From an uncultured Methylophaga sp. (GTDB lineage: Bacteria; Pseudomonadota; Gammaproteobacteria; Nitrosococcales; Methylophagaceae), in assembly GCA_946885755.1 (NCBI GenBank), contig CAMPHB010000087.1, positions 1 through 6,211 of the forward strand: a DNA stretch of 6,211 nt, read 5' to 3'. The notes beneath the pieces are model-generated. The model saw only the letters and a list, made by a program, of their open reading frames with translations. It was not told the DNA's origin and did no database searches. Shown piece after piece: positions 1 through 5,535 of this stretch. The translations under genes and the position numbers were made by a program. Every line of letters begins with the position of its first letter. Position 1 is the first letter of the stretch.

Positions 1-1605
1 GGCAGTAACAAGTTCATGGAATTTACGATCTTCATCAGCATGCGCTTCGGCATCCTTGACCATTTTCTGCACTTCATCATCACTTAGACCACTGGATGAT
101 TTAATGACAATTGACTGCTCTTTACCGGTGGCTTTGTCTTTCGCCGACACGTTCAAAATACCGTTGGCATCAATGTCGAAAGTGACTTCGATTTGCGGTA
201 TACCACGCGCCGCTGGCGGAATATCAGCCAGATCAAAACGGCCCAGTGATTTATTGGCCGAAGCCATTTCCCGCTCGCCTTGCAGCACATGAATCGTCAC
301 GGCCGGCTGATTGTCTTCAGCGGTTGAAAACACCTGATTGGCTTTAGTCGGGATGGTGGTATTTTTCTCAACCAGCTTGGTCATGACACCGCCCATGGTT
401 TCGATACCCAGACTCAGCGGTGTTACGTCGAGTAGCAGGACGTCTTTAACATCACCGGCCAGAACACCGGCCTGAATGGCGGCACCAACAGCCACGGCTT
501 CGTCAGGGTTGACGTCACGACGAGGTTCTTTGCCAAACATTTCCTTAACGGCTTCCTGCACTTTCGGCATCCGGGTCTGACCACCTACCAGAATAACGTC
601 GTTGATATCAGAAATCTTCAGACCGGCATCTTTGAGCGCCATTTTGCATGGCTCCATGCTGCGGCTGATCAAATCTTCGACCAGTGATTCCAGTTTGGCA
701 CGAGTCAGGCGGATTTCCAGATGTTTCGGACCTGATGCATCTGCGGTGATGTACGGCAGATTGATATCGGTTTGTGAACTCGATGACAGCTCAATCTTGG
801 CTTTTTCCGCCGCATCTTTCAGACGTTGCAGTGCCAGTGGATCTTTGGCCAAATCAACACTTTGGTCTTTTTTGAATTCTGCTACTAAATAGTCAATGAT
901 GCGCTGGTCAAAATCTTCACCGCCCAGGAAGGTATCACCATTGGTGGCCAGTACTTCAAACTGGTGTTCACCTTCGATATCGGCAATTTCAATGATTGAT
1001 ACGTCAAAGGTACCACCACCTAAGTCATAAACCACGACGGTCGAGTCACCGCGTTTTTTATCCATACCGTAAGCCAGTGCGGCAGCAGTTGGCTCGTTGA
1101 TAATACGTTTGACTTCTAAACCAGCAATTTTACCGGCGTCTTTGGTTGCCTGACGCTGTGAGTCATTGAAGTAAGCCGGAACGGTCACGAACGCCTGAGT
1201 CACTTCTTCACCGAGAAATTCTTCGGCGGTTTTTTTCATTTTCATCAACACCCGCGCTGAAATTTCAGGCGGTGCCATTTTTTTATCATTGGCGCTCACC
1301 CATGCATCACCATTATCGGCTTCAACGATTTTGTATGGCACCATATCGATGTCGCGCTGCACCACATCTTCTTTAAATTTACGACCGATCAGCCGTTTGA
1401 TGCCGTACAGGGTGTTCTTCGGATTGGTCACTGCCTGACGTTTAGCAGACTGACCAACCATCACTTCACCGTCTTTATTAAAAGCGACAATAGATGGCGT
1501 AGTGCGATCACCTTCACTGTTTTCGATAACACGGGCTTTGCCGTCTTCCATTACCGCGACGCAGGAGTTAGTTGTCCCGAGGTCGATACCAATAATTTTA
1601 GCCAT
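1..1605 (-). CDS. dnaK: Molecular chaperone DnaK (Hsp70), C-terminal end outside window
   Basis: ATP-dependent cytosolic chaperone that binds exposed hydrophobic segments of unfolded proteins, working with DnaJ and the exchange factor GrpE. I read 535 codons without a stop from the ATG at 1605 to the window edge. E. coli DnaK has 638 residues, so about 100 residues of the helical lid and disordered tail are missing only because the window ends. Visible: phosphate-1 loop IDLGTTNS (residues 7-14); phosphate-2 motif DLGGGTFD (194-201), with Thr199 at the same number as the E. coli catalytic threonine; third Hsp70 signature [11 protein letters not shown] (337-347); interdomain linker DVLLLDVTP (388-396); then the beta substrate-binding domain and the start of the lid. 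The start is fixed by [10 protein letters not shown] and a GGAG Shine-Dalgarno at 1616-1619, 10 nt upstream. It follows grpE by 105 bp and has its own sigma-32 promoter. Identification is certain; no frameshift or missing key residue was seen. Confidence 0.98.
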   Translation of the reverse strand, partial: MAKIIGIDLGTTNSCVAVMEDGKARVIENSEGDRTTPSIVAFNKDGEVMVGQSAKRQAVTNPKNTLYGIKRLIGRKFKEDVVQRDIDMVPYKIVEADNGDAWVSANDKKMAPPEISARVLMKMKKTAEEFLGEEVTQAFVTVPAYFNDSQRQATKDAGKIAGLEVKRIINEPTAAALAYGMDKKRGDSTVVVYDLGGGTFDVSIIEIADIEGEHQFEVLATNGDTFLGGEDFDQRIIDYLVAEFKKDQSVDLAKDPLALQRLKDAAEKAKIELSSSSQTDINLPYITADASGPKHLEIRLTRAKLESLVEDLISRSMEPCKMALKDAGLKISDINDVILVGGQTRMPKVQEAVKEMFGKEPRRDVNPDEAVAVGAAIQAGVLAGDVKDVLLLDVTPLSLGIETMGGVMTKLVEKNTTIPTKANQVFSTAEDNQPAVTIHVLQGEREMASANKSLGRFDLADIPPAARGIPQIEVTFDIDANGILNVSAKDKATGKEQSIVIKSSSGLSDDEVQKMVKDAEAHADEDRKFHELVTA

Positions 1606-1636
1606 AATTAACAATCTCCATCATGCTTGAATTCAT

Positions 1637-1651
1637 GCCGGCTACGCCAGC
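1637..1651 (-). other. Small hairpin in the dnaK 5' leader
   Basis: Read on the minus strand, GCTGGC-GTA-GCCGGC can form a 6-bp stem (one G-U pair) with a 3-nt loop. It lies within the first 20 nt or so of the transcript predicted from the sigma-32 promoter at 1663-1692. It ends 17 nt before the GGAG ribosome-binding site, so it does not cover that site. A role in mRNA stability is possible but is inference; a chance palindrome in GCCGGC-rich DNA is also plausible. Confidence 0.3.
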
Positions 1652-1662
1652 TGTTGTCTAGT

Positions 1663-1692
1663 TAAGTGGGGCGAATCATTTTGAATTTCAAG
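1663..1692 (-). promoter_or_regulatory. Sigma-32 (RpoH) heat-shock promoter of dnaK
   Basis: Minus strand shows CTTGAAA (1692-1686), a 14-bp spacer, then CCCCACTTA (1671-1663). The known E. coli sigma-32 consensus is CTTGAAA, about 11-16 bp, CCCCATnTA. The -35 is a full match and the -10 differs at only one defined position. The element lies entirely in the 105-bp grpE-dnaK gap, with its -35 starting 18 bp after the grpE stop. A start site around 1656 would give a leader of about 50 nt. It lets dnaK be induced by heat independently of grpE read-through. Confidence 0.85.
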
Positions 1693-1710
1693 CCCCTGCT
1701 TTTTGTAAGT

Positions 1711-2280
1711 TTATTGTGCGACCACCACCATCGCCGGACGCAGCAAACGGCCGTTAAAGCGATAGCCTTTTTGCATTACATTAATCACCGTATTCGACTC
1801 GACACCTTCAGCCGGCTGCATGGCAACGGCCTGATGTGCTTCAGGGTCAAACGCTTGGTTTTGTGGATCAACGGGTTCAAGACCGAACTTACCGATCGAG
1901 CTGACCAATAATTTCAGCGTCATATCCATGCCCTCGCGGACTTTGTCGATATTGGCATCGGCATCCTGAGCGGCATTAATACCGAGTTCCAGACTGTCAC
2001 AAATCGGCAGCAGTTCGTTAACAAACTTATCTAGCGCGTGTTTGTGGGCATTTTCCAGATCACGGCTGTGGCGACGGCGCATGTTTTCCAAATCGGCGCG
2101 CGCTCTGAGCAGTTCATTCCAGTGTTCGTCGGCTTTGTTGCGGGCATCTTCCAGCAATTTCGCCATTTCCGGGGCTTCGGCAGCATTGGCTTCGCCGGCG
2201 TCAGCAGTCTGTGTTTCCGAAGTTTCCGGCGCAGCTACTGCATTTTCTTCCACAGTGTTTTGTTTGTCTTCTTGACTCAT
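1711..2280 (-). CDS. grpE: GrpE, nucleotide-exchange factor for DnaK
   Basis: Dimeric cytosolic co-chaperone that releases ADP from DnaK and resets its substrate cycle. The 189-residue protein has the family layout: an acidic, Ala/Glu/Thr-rich, probably disordered N-terminus (1-38); a long charged helix likely to form the dimeric coiled coil (about 38-92, including LLRARADLENMRRR); a helical segment to about 133; and the C-terminal beta-wing that contacts the DnaK ATPase domain. The wing carries FDPEAHQAV (144-152) and the GrpE signature VINVMQKGYRFNGRLLRPA (165-183). I place the start at the ATG at 2280, because GGG at 2287-2289 sits 6 nt upstream. A TTG two codons earlier (2286) would abut that site and is less likely. 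dnaK follows on the same strand, and a sigma-32 promoter lies just upstream. Confidence 0.97.
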   Translation of the reverse strand: MSQEDKQNTVEENAVAAPETSETQTADAGEANAAEAPEMAKLLEDARNKADEHWNELLRARADLENMRRRHSRDLENAHKHALDKFVNELLPICDSLELGINAAQDADANIDKVREGMDMTLKLLVSSIGKFGLEPVDPQNQAFDPEAHQAVAMQPAEGVESNTVINVMQKGYRFNGRLLRPAMVVVAQ

Positions 2281-2315
2281 GATCAACCCATATCTGCATT
2301 ATTCAAGGTAAGCAG

Positions 2316-2344
2316 GAGTTGGGGATCAAAAATGGCTTTTCAAG
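2316..2344 (-). promoter_or_regulatory. Sigma-32 (RpoH) heat-shock promoter of grpE
   Basis: Minus strand shows CTTGAAA (2344-2338), a 13-bp spacer and CCCCAACTC (2324-2316). The -35 is a perfect match to the known sigma-32 consensus. The -10 keeps the diagnostic CCCCA but departs from consensus after it. It lies in the 100-bp gap between the dnaQ stop and the grpE start. The predicted transcript would begin near 2309-2310, giving a leader of about 30 nt that includes the GGG ribosome-binding site. No convincing dnaQ terminator precedes it, so read-through from dnaQ could add a basal grpE supply. Confidence 0.8.
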
Positions 2345-2380
2345 CGTTGTTGCTGATTTTTTTCAGATTTTTAGTTGTAG

Positions 2381-3112
2381 TCAGGAAGATTTCAGCCAGA
2401 CACACTGGCCGCCGCTGGCCGATTGCAGTTTTTCCAGCATCGCCTGATGGGCGGCTAACTCATCGTCACTGGCTTTGATAACTTTGCGCTGTTGCTGCGG
2501 GCTGGCTTTAATAATGTCTGCATTTTGCTGATGATCGGTGACGGCTGGCTGCTCTGCTGCCAGCGATAAACTGACCTGACCACCGGTCATGGTCAGATAC
2601 ACATCCGCCAGAATCTCGGCATCTAACAACGCGCCATGTAATTCACGGTTGGTGTTGTCAACGTTATAGCGTTTGCATAACGCATCAAGATTATTTTTCT
2701 GGCCGGGATGCCGGTCACGAGCCATTTTCAGCGTGTCGAGCACACTGCAAATGGTCTCAATGCGTGGCTGTTGATCCGGCATTTTGCCGAGTTCATGATT
2801 GAGAAAGCCGACATCAAATGGCGCGTTGTGGATGATTAATTCGGCGCCATCGACAAAAGCCAGAAATTCCTCAGCAATATCGGCAAACAGCGGTTTATCG
2901 GCCAGCGCGTCATTGGTAATACCGTGCACTTCAATTGCACCGGCATCAATTTCCCGTTCAGGATTGATGTACTGGTGGAAATTACGGCCGGTCAGTCGCC
3001 GATTGATGATTTCGACGCAGCCGATTTCGATGATCCGATGGTCATCGGCGGTTGATAAACCAGTGGTTTCGGTATCCAGCACTACCTGACGTTTAACCGC
3101 TGTTTCAGCCAT
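2381..3112 (-). CDS. dnaQ: DNA polymerase III epsilon subunit, 3'-5' proofreading exonuclease
   Basis: Removes misincorporated nucleotides as part of the Pol III core (alpha-epsilon-theta). The 243-residue protein is the usual length for the family. DEDDh exonuclease residues are all present: D13 and E15 in LDTETTG (Exo I), D100 in HNAPFDVGFLNHEL (Exo II), and H159 and D164 in HGALLDAE (Exo III). After the catalytic domain, QVSLSL (178-183) sits where E. coli epsilon has its beta-clamp binding hexapeptide. A Gln-rich flexible linker (about 184-215) follows. The C-terminal segment (about 218-241, with DDELAAHQAMLEKLQ and GGQCVWLK) resembles the part of E. coli epsilon that binds the alpha subunit. 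The ATG at 3112 has AGGA 6 nt upstream, in the 11-nt gap after rnhA, so the two genes are probably co-transcribed. In E. coli rnhA and dnaQ are divergent; here they are collinear. Confidence 0.97.
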   Translation of the reverse strand: MAETAVKRQVVLDTETTGLSTADDHRIIEIGCVEIINRRLTGRNFHQYINPEREIDAGAIEVHGITNDALADKPLFADIAEEFLAFVDGAELIIHNAPFDVGFLNHELGKMPDQQPRIETICSVLDTLKMARDRHPGQKNNLDALCKRYNVDNTNRELHGALLDAEILADVYLTMTGGQVSLSLAAEQPAVTDHQQNADIIKASPQQQRKVIKASDDELAAHQAMLEKLQSASGGQCVWLKSS

Positions 3113-3123
3113 GATTTATCCTG

Positions 3124-3558
3124 TTATTTCAGTGTTTCGCGGGCGGCAACCGCCAGTTGATCGGCACGTTCATTTTCGGCATGACCATTATGGCCGCGCA
3201 CCCACTGCCATTCAACCTTATGCGGGTTTATGGCTTTTTCCAGCCGTTGCCAGAGGTCGGCATTTTTAACCGGCTGTTTGCTGGCGGTACGCCAGTTACG
3301 GGCTTTCCAGCCGGGCAACCATTCGGTCATACCTTTCATAACGTATTGTGAATCGGTAGTAATAGTGACCCGACAGGCCCGCTTCAGGGCCTCCAAACCG
3401 GCAATGACCGCCATCATTTCCATACGGTTATTGGTGGTGTCTTTTTCCGCACCTGATAACTCTTTTTCGGTGTTTTTCGAGCGCAGTACAACCCCCCAGC
3501 CACCCGGGCCGGGATTGCCGCTGCATGCGCCATCAGTAAACATTTCAACGTGATCCAT
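3124..3558 (-). CDS. rnhA: Ribonuclease HI
   Basis: Cytosolic endonuclease that cuts the RNA strand of RNA-DNA hybrids, removing R-loops and primer remnants. The 144-residue protein is slightly shorter than E. coli RNase HI (155). The four acidic metal-binding residues are present: D9 ([14 protein letters not shown]), E47 (NNRMEMMA), D69 (TTDSQYV) and D133 (NERADQLA). The catalytic-loop histidine is H123 ([11 protein letters not shown]). The Trp/Lys-rich substrate-binding handle follows the third motif (W80, W84, K85, R87, W89). The frame stays open upstream to about 3801, but the ATG at 3558 is chosen because AAGGA lies 4 nt upstream and the family starts a few residues before FTDG. The upstream extension is only coding-frame shadow of the methyltransferase gene. 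The first 14 nt overlap the end of that gene, which suggests translational coupling. Confidence 0.97.
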   Translation of the reverse strand: MDHVEMFTDGACSGNPGPGGWGVVLRSKNTEKELSGAEKDTTNNRMEMMAVIAGLEALKRACRVTITTDSQYVMKGMTEWLPGWKARNWRTASKQPVKNADLWQRLEKAINPHKVEWQWVRGHNGHAENERADQLAVAARETLK

Positions 3559-4282
3559 ATCTTCCTTGTCGGGTGACTGCTTTGCCGGCCAGACCGGCAT
3601 TCGGAAACAAACTTGGTCGCGACCACTGACTGCGCAGCGGTGTGACCAGAAAATGGCGTTTTTTGGCAACAATGACCGTGACAGCGCCAAAATACGGCCA
3701 GAATCGCGGCCCAAAACGGGCCATAAACCGATTGTCAGACCATTTGCCGCTGCGATTAACCGGCAGCTGAAACAAAAACGCCCGCCGCTCCAGCACTTCA
3801 AAAGTCAGCAATGTCAGCCAGTCACTGAGTCGCCAGCGGCTGAAAAAATGGCCGCGCCATGGTTGTTTACTGCGCCAGCTGAATAACCGTCTTAGCCCCC
3901 ATAAACTGAGCGGGTTAAAGACAAATAACACAATGCTGCCATCTTCGCTGAGGATCCGGTCGGCTTCACGCAACATTTGATGCGGTGCCGCTGCAAATTC
4001 CAGTGCATGTGAAATAACCAGTTGATCCACACTATCCGATTTAAAAGGCAAAAACTGGTTATCGGCCTGCAATTGCCCCTGTTCACCCAGCCAAACCTGA
4101 TAACAGGGGCGCGTAAAGCGCGGCAAAATCCGCGCCCCGCCGCCAATTTGCAATTGAAAATGGCCGGTAAAACCCGACGAATGGCGCTGTAACCAGTTTT
4201 TTTCGGCCGCCAGCACCTGTTTGCCCAGCGGGCTTTGCCACCAGGCTGTCATCTGCTGCTGTGCTGTTTTATCATGGTTCAT
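3545..4282 (-). CDS. Class I SAM-dependent methyltransferase, YafS-like
   Basis: Predicted cytosolic methyltransferase of unknown substrate, 245 residues. It resembles E. coli YafS, which lies between gloB and rnhA there as well. Visible: an N-terminal helical region with [14 protein letters not shown] (14-27); a weak glycine-containing SAM motif I region, [11 protein letters not shown] (44-54); an acidic-loop/motif II region, [19 protein letters not shown] (78-96); [17 protein letters not shown] (104-120), typical of the helix and strand after the SAM site; then [11 protein letters not shown] (122-132). The C-terminus is basic and variable. The classic E/DxGxGxG loop is degenerate, so SAM binding is inferred from fold-level similarity. 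The ATG at 4282 has no clear Shine-Dalgarno; M11 is an alternative start with no better signal. It heads the methyltransferase-rnhA-dnaQ set and is divergent from gloB across 20 bp. The real substrate is unknown. Confidence 0.85.
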   Translation of the reverse strand: MNHDKTAQQQMTAWWQSPLGKQVLAAEKNWLQRHSSGFTGHFQLQIGGGARILPRFTRPCYQVWLGEQGQLQADNQFLPFKSDSVDQLVISHALEFAAAPHQMLREADRILSEDGSIVLFVFNPLSLWGLRRLFSWRSKQPWRGHFFSRWRLSDWLTLLTFEVLERRAFLFQLPVNRSGKWSDNRFMARFGPRFWPYFGAVTVIVAKKRHFLVTPLRSQWSRPSLFPNAGLAGKAVTRQGRYGSR

Positions 4283-4291
4283 AAACTGTTC

Positions 4292-4305
4292 AGGAGCTTA
4301 ATGTG
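4292..4305 (+). promoter_or_regulatory. gloB ribosome-binding site and GTG start, with competing ATG
   Basis: AGGAG at 4292-4296 is 6 nt from the GTG start of gloB (4303-4305). An out-of-frame ATG at 4301-4303 shares one base with the GTG and lies 4 nt from the same AGGAG. It would produce only a six-residue peptide ending at the TAG at 4319-4321. GTG is the correct gloB start because the distance from it to FNDNYIW (residue 9 onward) equals that in E. coli GloB. Confidence 0.75.
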
Positions 4306-5079
4306 CTGGTTCATGCCGTAGCGGCGTTTAATGACAATTATATCTGGCTGATCCAATCTGCACACAGCGATCGGGTGCTGATTGTTGATCCTGGCGATGC
4401 CGCACCGGTTTTGATGGCGTTGAAAACACTGAAACTGACGCCGGCGGCGATACTGATAACCCATCATCATTTTGATCACACTGGTGGCATTGCCGCATTG
4501 ACGGCGCAATTTTCAGTGCCGGTTTATGGTCCGGCGAATGAAGCTATCCCTGGTATCAGTCATGCCGCCAGCGATGGTGACCAGTTGCATATTGCTGATG
4601 ATTTTGCTCCGTTAAAAGTGATGGATACCGGTGGTCATACCCCGGGGCATATCAGCTATATAACCAACCATCAGTTGTTTTGTGGTGATACCTTATTCGC
4701 CGGCGGTTGTGGCCGGCTGCTGGGCGGCACTGCTGATCAGTTATTTGCGTCTTTACAGCAAATAGCTGCTTTACCGGTTCACACTGACATCTTTTGCGCC
4801 CATGAATATACGCTGGCCAATTTACAATTTGCACTGGCGGTTGAACCGGACAATCCCGATCTGCAACAGCGCTTTGCCGACAGCCAGAAGCTGCGCGCCG
4901 CAAATCAGCCTACTGTGCCCTCAAATCTGGCGCTGGAGAAAGCCAGTAATCCTTTTTTGCGCTGTCATGTGCCGGCCGTCAAACTGGCCGCAGAACAACA
5001 AGCCGGTCAGCCATTAAACAGCCCGCTGGCTGTCTTTAAAGTGCTGCGTCAATGGAAAGATAATTTTAAAGCCGCTTAA
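4303..5079 (+). CDS. gloB: Hydroxyacylglutathione hydrolase (glyoxalase II)
   Basis: Hydrolyses S-D-lactoylglutathione to D-lactate and glutathione, the second step of methylglyoxal detoxification after GloA, in the cytosol. The 258-residue protein has a normal family length. The metallo-beta-lactamase fold is clear: FNDNYIW (9-15); the metal-binding THHHFDHTGG (53-62, with H54, H56, D58, H59); GGHTPGH (110-116, H112 as ligand); CGDTLF (127-132, D129 bridging the two metals); and AHEYT (166-170, H167). The C-terminal glyoxalase II domain has SNPFLR and ends in RQWKDNF, typical of the family. Translation starts at GTG 4303 behind AGGAG. It is the only plus-strand gene in the window. Its promoter must lie inside the methyltransferase gene; TATCAT at 4270-4275 is a weak -10 candidate. 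Its stop overlaps the stop of the convergent lipoprotein gene by 4 bp. Confidence 0.97.
   Translation: MLVHAVAAFNDNYIWLIQSAHSDRVLIVDPGDAAPVLMALKTLKLTPAAILITHHHFDHTGGIAALTAQFSVPVYGPANEAIPGISHAASDGDQLHIADDFAPLKVMDTGGHTPGHISYITNHQLFCGDTLFAGGCGRLLGGTADQLFASLQQIAALPVHTDIFCAHEYTLANLQFALAVEPDNPDLQQRFADSQKLRAANQPTVPSNLALEKASNPFLRCHVPAVKLAAEQQAGQPLNSPLAVFKVLRQWKDNFKAA
4337..4342 (-). promoter_or_regulatory. Candidate sigma-70 -10 box for the methyltransferase-rnhA-dnaQ operon
   Basis: The minus strand carries a perfect TATAAT at 4342-4337, within the gloB coding region, 54 bp upstream of the methyltransferase ATG. A start near 4330 would give a leader of about 48 nt. The -35 region at about 18 bp spacing (CTGTGTG) is a poor match to TTGACA, so the promoter would be weak or activator-dependent. 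The 20-bp divergent gap is too short to hold a promoter, so one must lie inside gloB if the operon has its own. Confidence 0.4.
5018..5033. terminator. Weak hairpin near the 3' end of gloB, possible terminator
   Basis: ACAGCC-CGCT-GGCTGT forms a perfect 6-bp stem with a 4-nt loop, inside the gloB coding region. On the minus strand it lies about 43 nt past the lipoprotein stop and is followed by TTTAATGG; on the plus strand it is followed by CTTTAAAG. Neither side has a real T-run. It is the only terminator-like structure I saw near the convergent junction, so I list it at low confidence. Confidence 0.2.
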
Positions 5080-5507
5080 TAACGATCCGAGTTACCGCGG
5101 CCTTTATTACCTTTCCCCTGACCTTTATCTCTGCCCGATCCGTTGCCTCTGGCGCCCTTACCGGGTCCGCCACCACCACCTTTGCTCTGATATAACCTGC
5201 GCGGCACATGACCATCATCGTGGTACCAGCGACCATCTAAATCGGCCGCAAATTGCCAATAACCATCGTGATAACGAAAATAACGGTTATCCCAGAAATA
5301 ATAATCAGGCCGACCAAGCACCACATACACACCCAGACCTGAATCAAACACCAAATCATGGTTGTAATGTTTGTGGCGATAACCATGCGCCGGCGCATGC
5401 GGTGGTGGCCCGCCGCGAGAATAGCCGGGTTCGTGGTAATGGTGATGCACACAGCCTGACGCCAGAATCGGGCTCAGCAATACCGCTAACAACAGTATTT
5501 TTTTCAT
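5076..5507 (-). CDS. Predicted small lipoprotein, His-rich N-terminus and Gly/Lys/Arg-rich tail
   Basis: I do not recognise a named family. The 143-residue product begins with a lipoprotein signal peptide: MKK, a hydrophobic core (ILLLAVLLSPIL, 4-15) and lipobox ASGC with Cys19. Val at +2 is compatible with outer-membrane sorting by the Lol rule. The mature N-terminus is His-rich: nine His between residues 21 and 50, including HHHYH (21-25). A central aromatic region (52-106) has strand-like repeats such as RPDYYFWDNRYFRYHDGYW (66-84) and DGRWYHDDG (91-99). The tail (109-143) is almost only Gly with Lys/Arg/Asn/Asp, presumably disordered. Metal binding by the histidines is inference. Three start codons are stacked: GTG 5513, ATG 5510, ATG 5507. 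I choose 5507, 7 nt from GGAGG (5515-5519); 5510 is nearly as good. It lies 28 nt after mscS on the same strand and converges on gloB. Confidence 0.8.
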   Translation of the reverse strand: MKKILLLAVLLSPILASGCVHHHYHEPGYSRGGPPPHAPAHGYRHKHYNHDLVFDSGLGVYVVLGRPDYYFWDNRYFRYHDGYWQFAADLDGRWYHDDGHVPRRLYQSKGGGGGPGKGARGNGSGRDKGQGKGNKGRGNSDRY

Positions 5508-5514
5508 CATCACG

Positions 5515-5519
5515 CCTCC
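5515..5519 (-). promoter_or_regulatory. Strong Shine-Dalgarno of the lipoprotein gene
   Basis: GGGAGG on the minus strand (core GGAGG at 5519-5515) is the best ribosome-binding site in the window. It sits 7 nt from the ATG at 5507 and 4 nt from the ATG at 5510, which favours the former. The strength suggests the lipoprotein is translated efficiently and not only by coupling to mscS. Confidence 0.7.
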
Positions 5520-5535
5520 CGTGAGTGACGTTAAG

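Noticed and set aside
56..892. Plus-strand open frames of 78 and 96 codons opposite dnaK
   Set aside because: They lie antisense to an intact, highly conserved dnaK frame, lack ribosome-binding sites and have no recognisable domain.
1606..1710. CIRCE/HrcA operator or grpE terminator in the grpE-dnaK gap
   Set aside because: No TTAGCACTC inverted repeat is present. The only stem after grpE (AAGC/GCTT) is 4 bp with no T-run.
2351..2366. CTGATTTTTTTCAG as a dnaQ terminator
   Set aside because: The stem is only 4 bp and its T-run is the loop, not a tail; too weak to call.
2038..2478. Plus-strand open frame of 146 codons spanning grpE, the gap and the dnaQ end
   Set aside because: It is antisense to two confident genes and crosses both the grpE promoter and the dnaQ stop. 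Its Phe-rich composition is what the complement of Glu/Lys-rich GrpE gives.
3586..3600. Repeated GCCGGCCAGACCGGC-like words, seen again near 6075
   Set aside because: They lie in coding regions in different frames, are short, and reflect general GGCCGG richness, not a dispersed repeat family.
3559..3801. N-terminal extension of RNase HI to 225 residues
   Set aside because: The extra 81 residues overlap the methyltransferase gene in another frame, are not part of the RNase HI family, and the internal ATG at 3558 has a good AAGGA site.
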